From the NCBI GenBank assembly GCA_900766895.1, contig CAAFXF010000076.1:1-7982 (forward strand): 7,982 nucleotides of DNA, given 5' to 3'. The stretch's first letter is position 1; every line of letters begins with the position of its first letter. Positions 7,885 to 7,982 of this stretch are shown here, piece after piece. This stretch comes from Clostridia bacterium. GTDB taxonomy: Bacteria > Bacillota > Clostridia > Oscillospirales > Acutalibacteraceae. The notes beneath the pieces were generated by a model. It was not told where the DNA came from, did no database searches, and saw only the letters and a list, made by a program, of their open reading frames with translations. A program made the position numbers and the translations under genes.

Positions 7885-7982
7885 TTCTATTGAAAATGGA
7901 TATGTAATTGACCATATTCCTGCAGGGAAGGGAATGGCAATCTATAATTATCTTTCGCTTGATAAGCTTGATTGTCAGGTTG
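7874..7982 (+). CDS. pyrI: Aspartate carbamoyltransferase regulatory chain (3'-truncated, TTG start)
   Basis: PyrI binds CTP/ATP-type effectors and, through a C-terminal zinc domain, PyrB trimers, giving allosteric aspartate transcarbamoylase. Only 36 codons plus one base are visible of a usual 140-155 residues. The translation from 7874 begins (M)NIDSIENGYVIDHIPAGKG and continues with AIYNYLSLDKL. The VIDHIPA segment matches E. coli PyrI, whose equivalent Asp-His contributes to the nucleotide site, so this is the start of the allosteric domain. The zinc-binding cysteines lie off the window. An in-frame stop at 7856-7858 bounds the frame. The only common start codons after it and before the conserved region are GTG at 7865 and TTG at 7874, and there is no upstream in-frame ATG. 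I prefer TTG because the product then starts directly at NIDSI and has a purine-rich site in front; GTG would add three residues. The overlap with pyrB is 11 nt (20 nt if GTG is used), suggesting translational coupling. The identity is firm and the exact start is uncertain. Confidence 0.88.
   Translation, partial: MNIDSIENGYVIDHIPAGKGMAIYNYLSLDKLDCQV

Noticed and set aside
21..7982. An undescribed system hidden in the window
   Set aside because: All real sequence is accounted for by eight recognisable pyrimidine genes with conserved active sites. I found no unexplained stretch, repeat family, RNA structure or foreign insertion.

Overview
The window is a tightly packed de novo pyrimidine (UMP) biosynthesis operon, entirely on the + strand. 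The order is carA (5'-truncated) - carB - pyrK - pyrD (class 1B) - pyrF - pyrE - pyrB - pyrI (3'-truncated). It encodes the carbamoyl-phosphate synthetase pair, both subunits of the NAD-dependent dihydroorotate dehydrogenase, OMP decarboxylase, orotate phosphoribosyltransferase, the catalytic chain of aspartate transcarbamoylase, and the first 36 codons of its regulatory chain. The only enzyme missing from the linear route to UMP is dihydroorotase (pyrC), which must lie outside the window.

The organism is most likely a low-to-moderate GC member of the Firmicutes, in the Clostridia. This is inferred from the PyrK/PyrD 1B dehydrogenase, strong AGGAGG-type Shine-Dalgarno sites, a Bacillus/Clostridium-like PyrF, an enterobacterial/clostridial-type PyrE, and a PyrB with a separate PyrI chain. 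A gut or anaerobic clostridial lineage fits, but the genus cannot be fixed from the sequence alone.

Layout: bases 1-20 are not genomic. They match the 3' end of the Illumina sequencing adapter, so the contig starts in untrimmed adapter and real sequence begins at about base 21, inside carA. carA runs to 734 and carB follows after one base (736-3921). pyrK (3932-4663) overlaps pyrD (4657-5568) by 7 nt. pyrD and pyrF (5568-6266) share one base in a TAATG junction. pyrE (6278-6934) follows after 11 nt and pyrB (6955-7884) after 20 nt. pyrI begins inside the end of pyrB, probably at a TTG at 7874, and runs off the right edge.

The genes work together as follows. CarA/CarB make carbamoyl phosphate, PyrB/PyrI condense it with aspartate, PyrK/PyrD oxidise dihydroorotate to orotate using NAD+, PyrE adds ribose-5-phosphate from PRPP, and PyrF decarboxylates OMP to UMP. 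Feedback sites are visible in the UMP-type regulatory domain of CarB and in the start of the nucleotide-binding domain of PyrI. No intergenic gap exceeds 20 nt, so no internal promoter, attenuator or terminator is evident and transcription probably starts upstream of carA. I see no mobile element, RNA gene, CRISPR array or undescribed system here.
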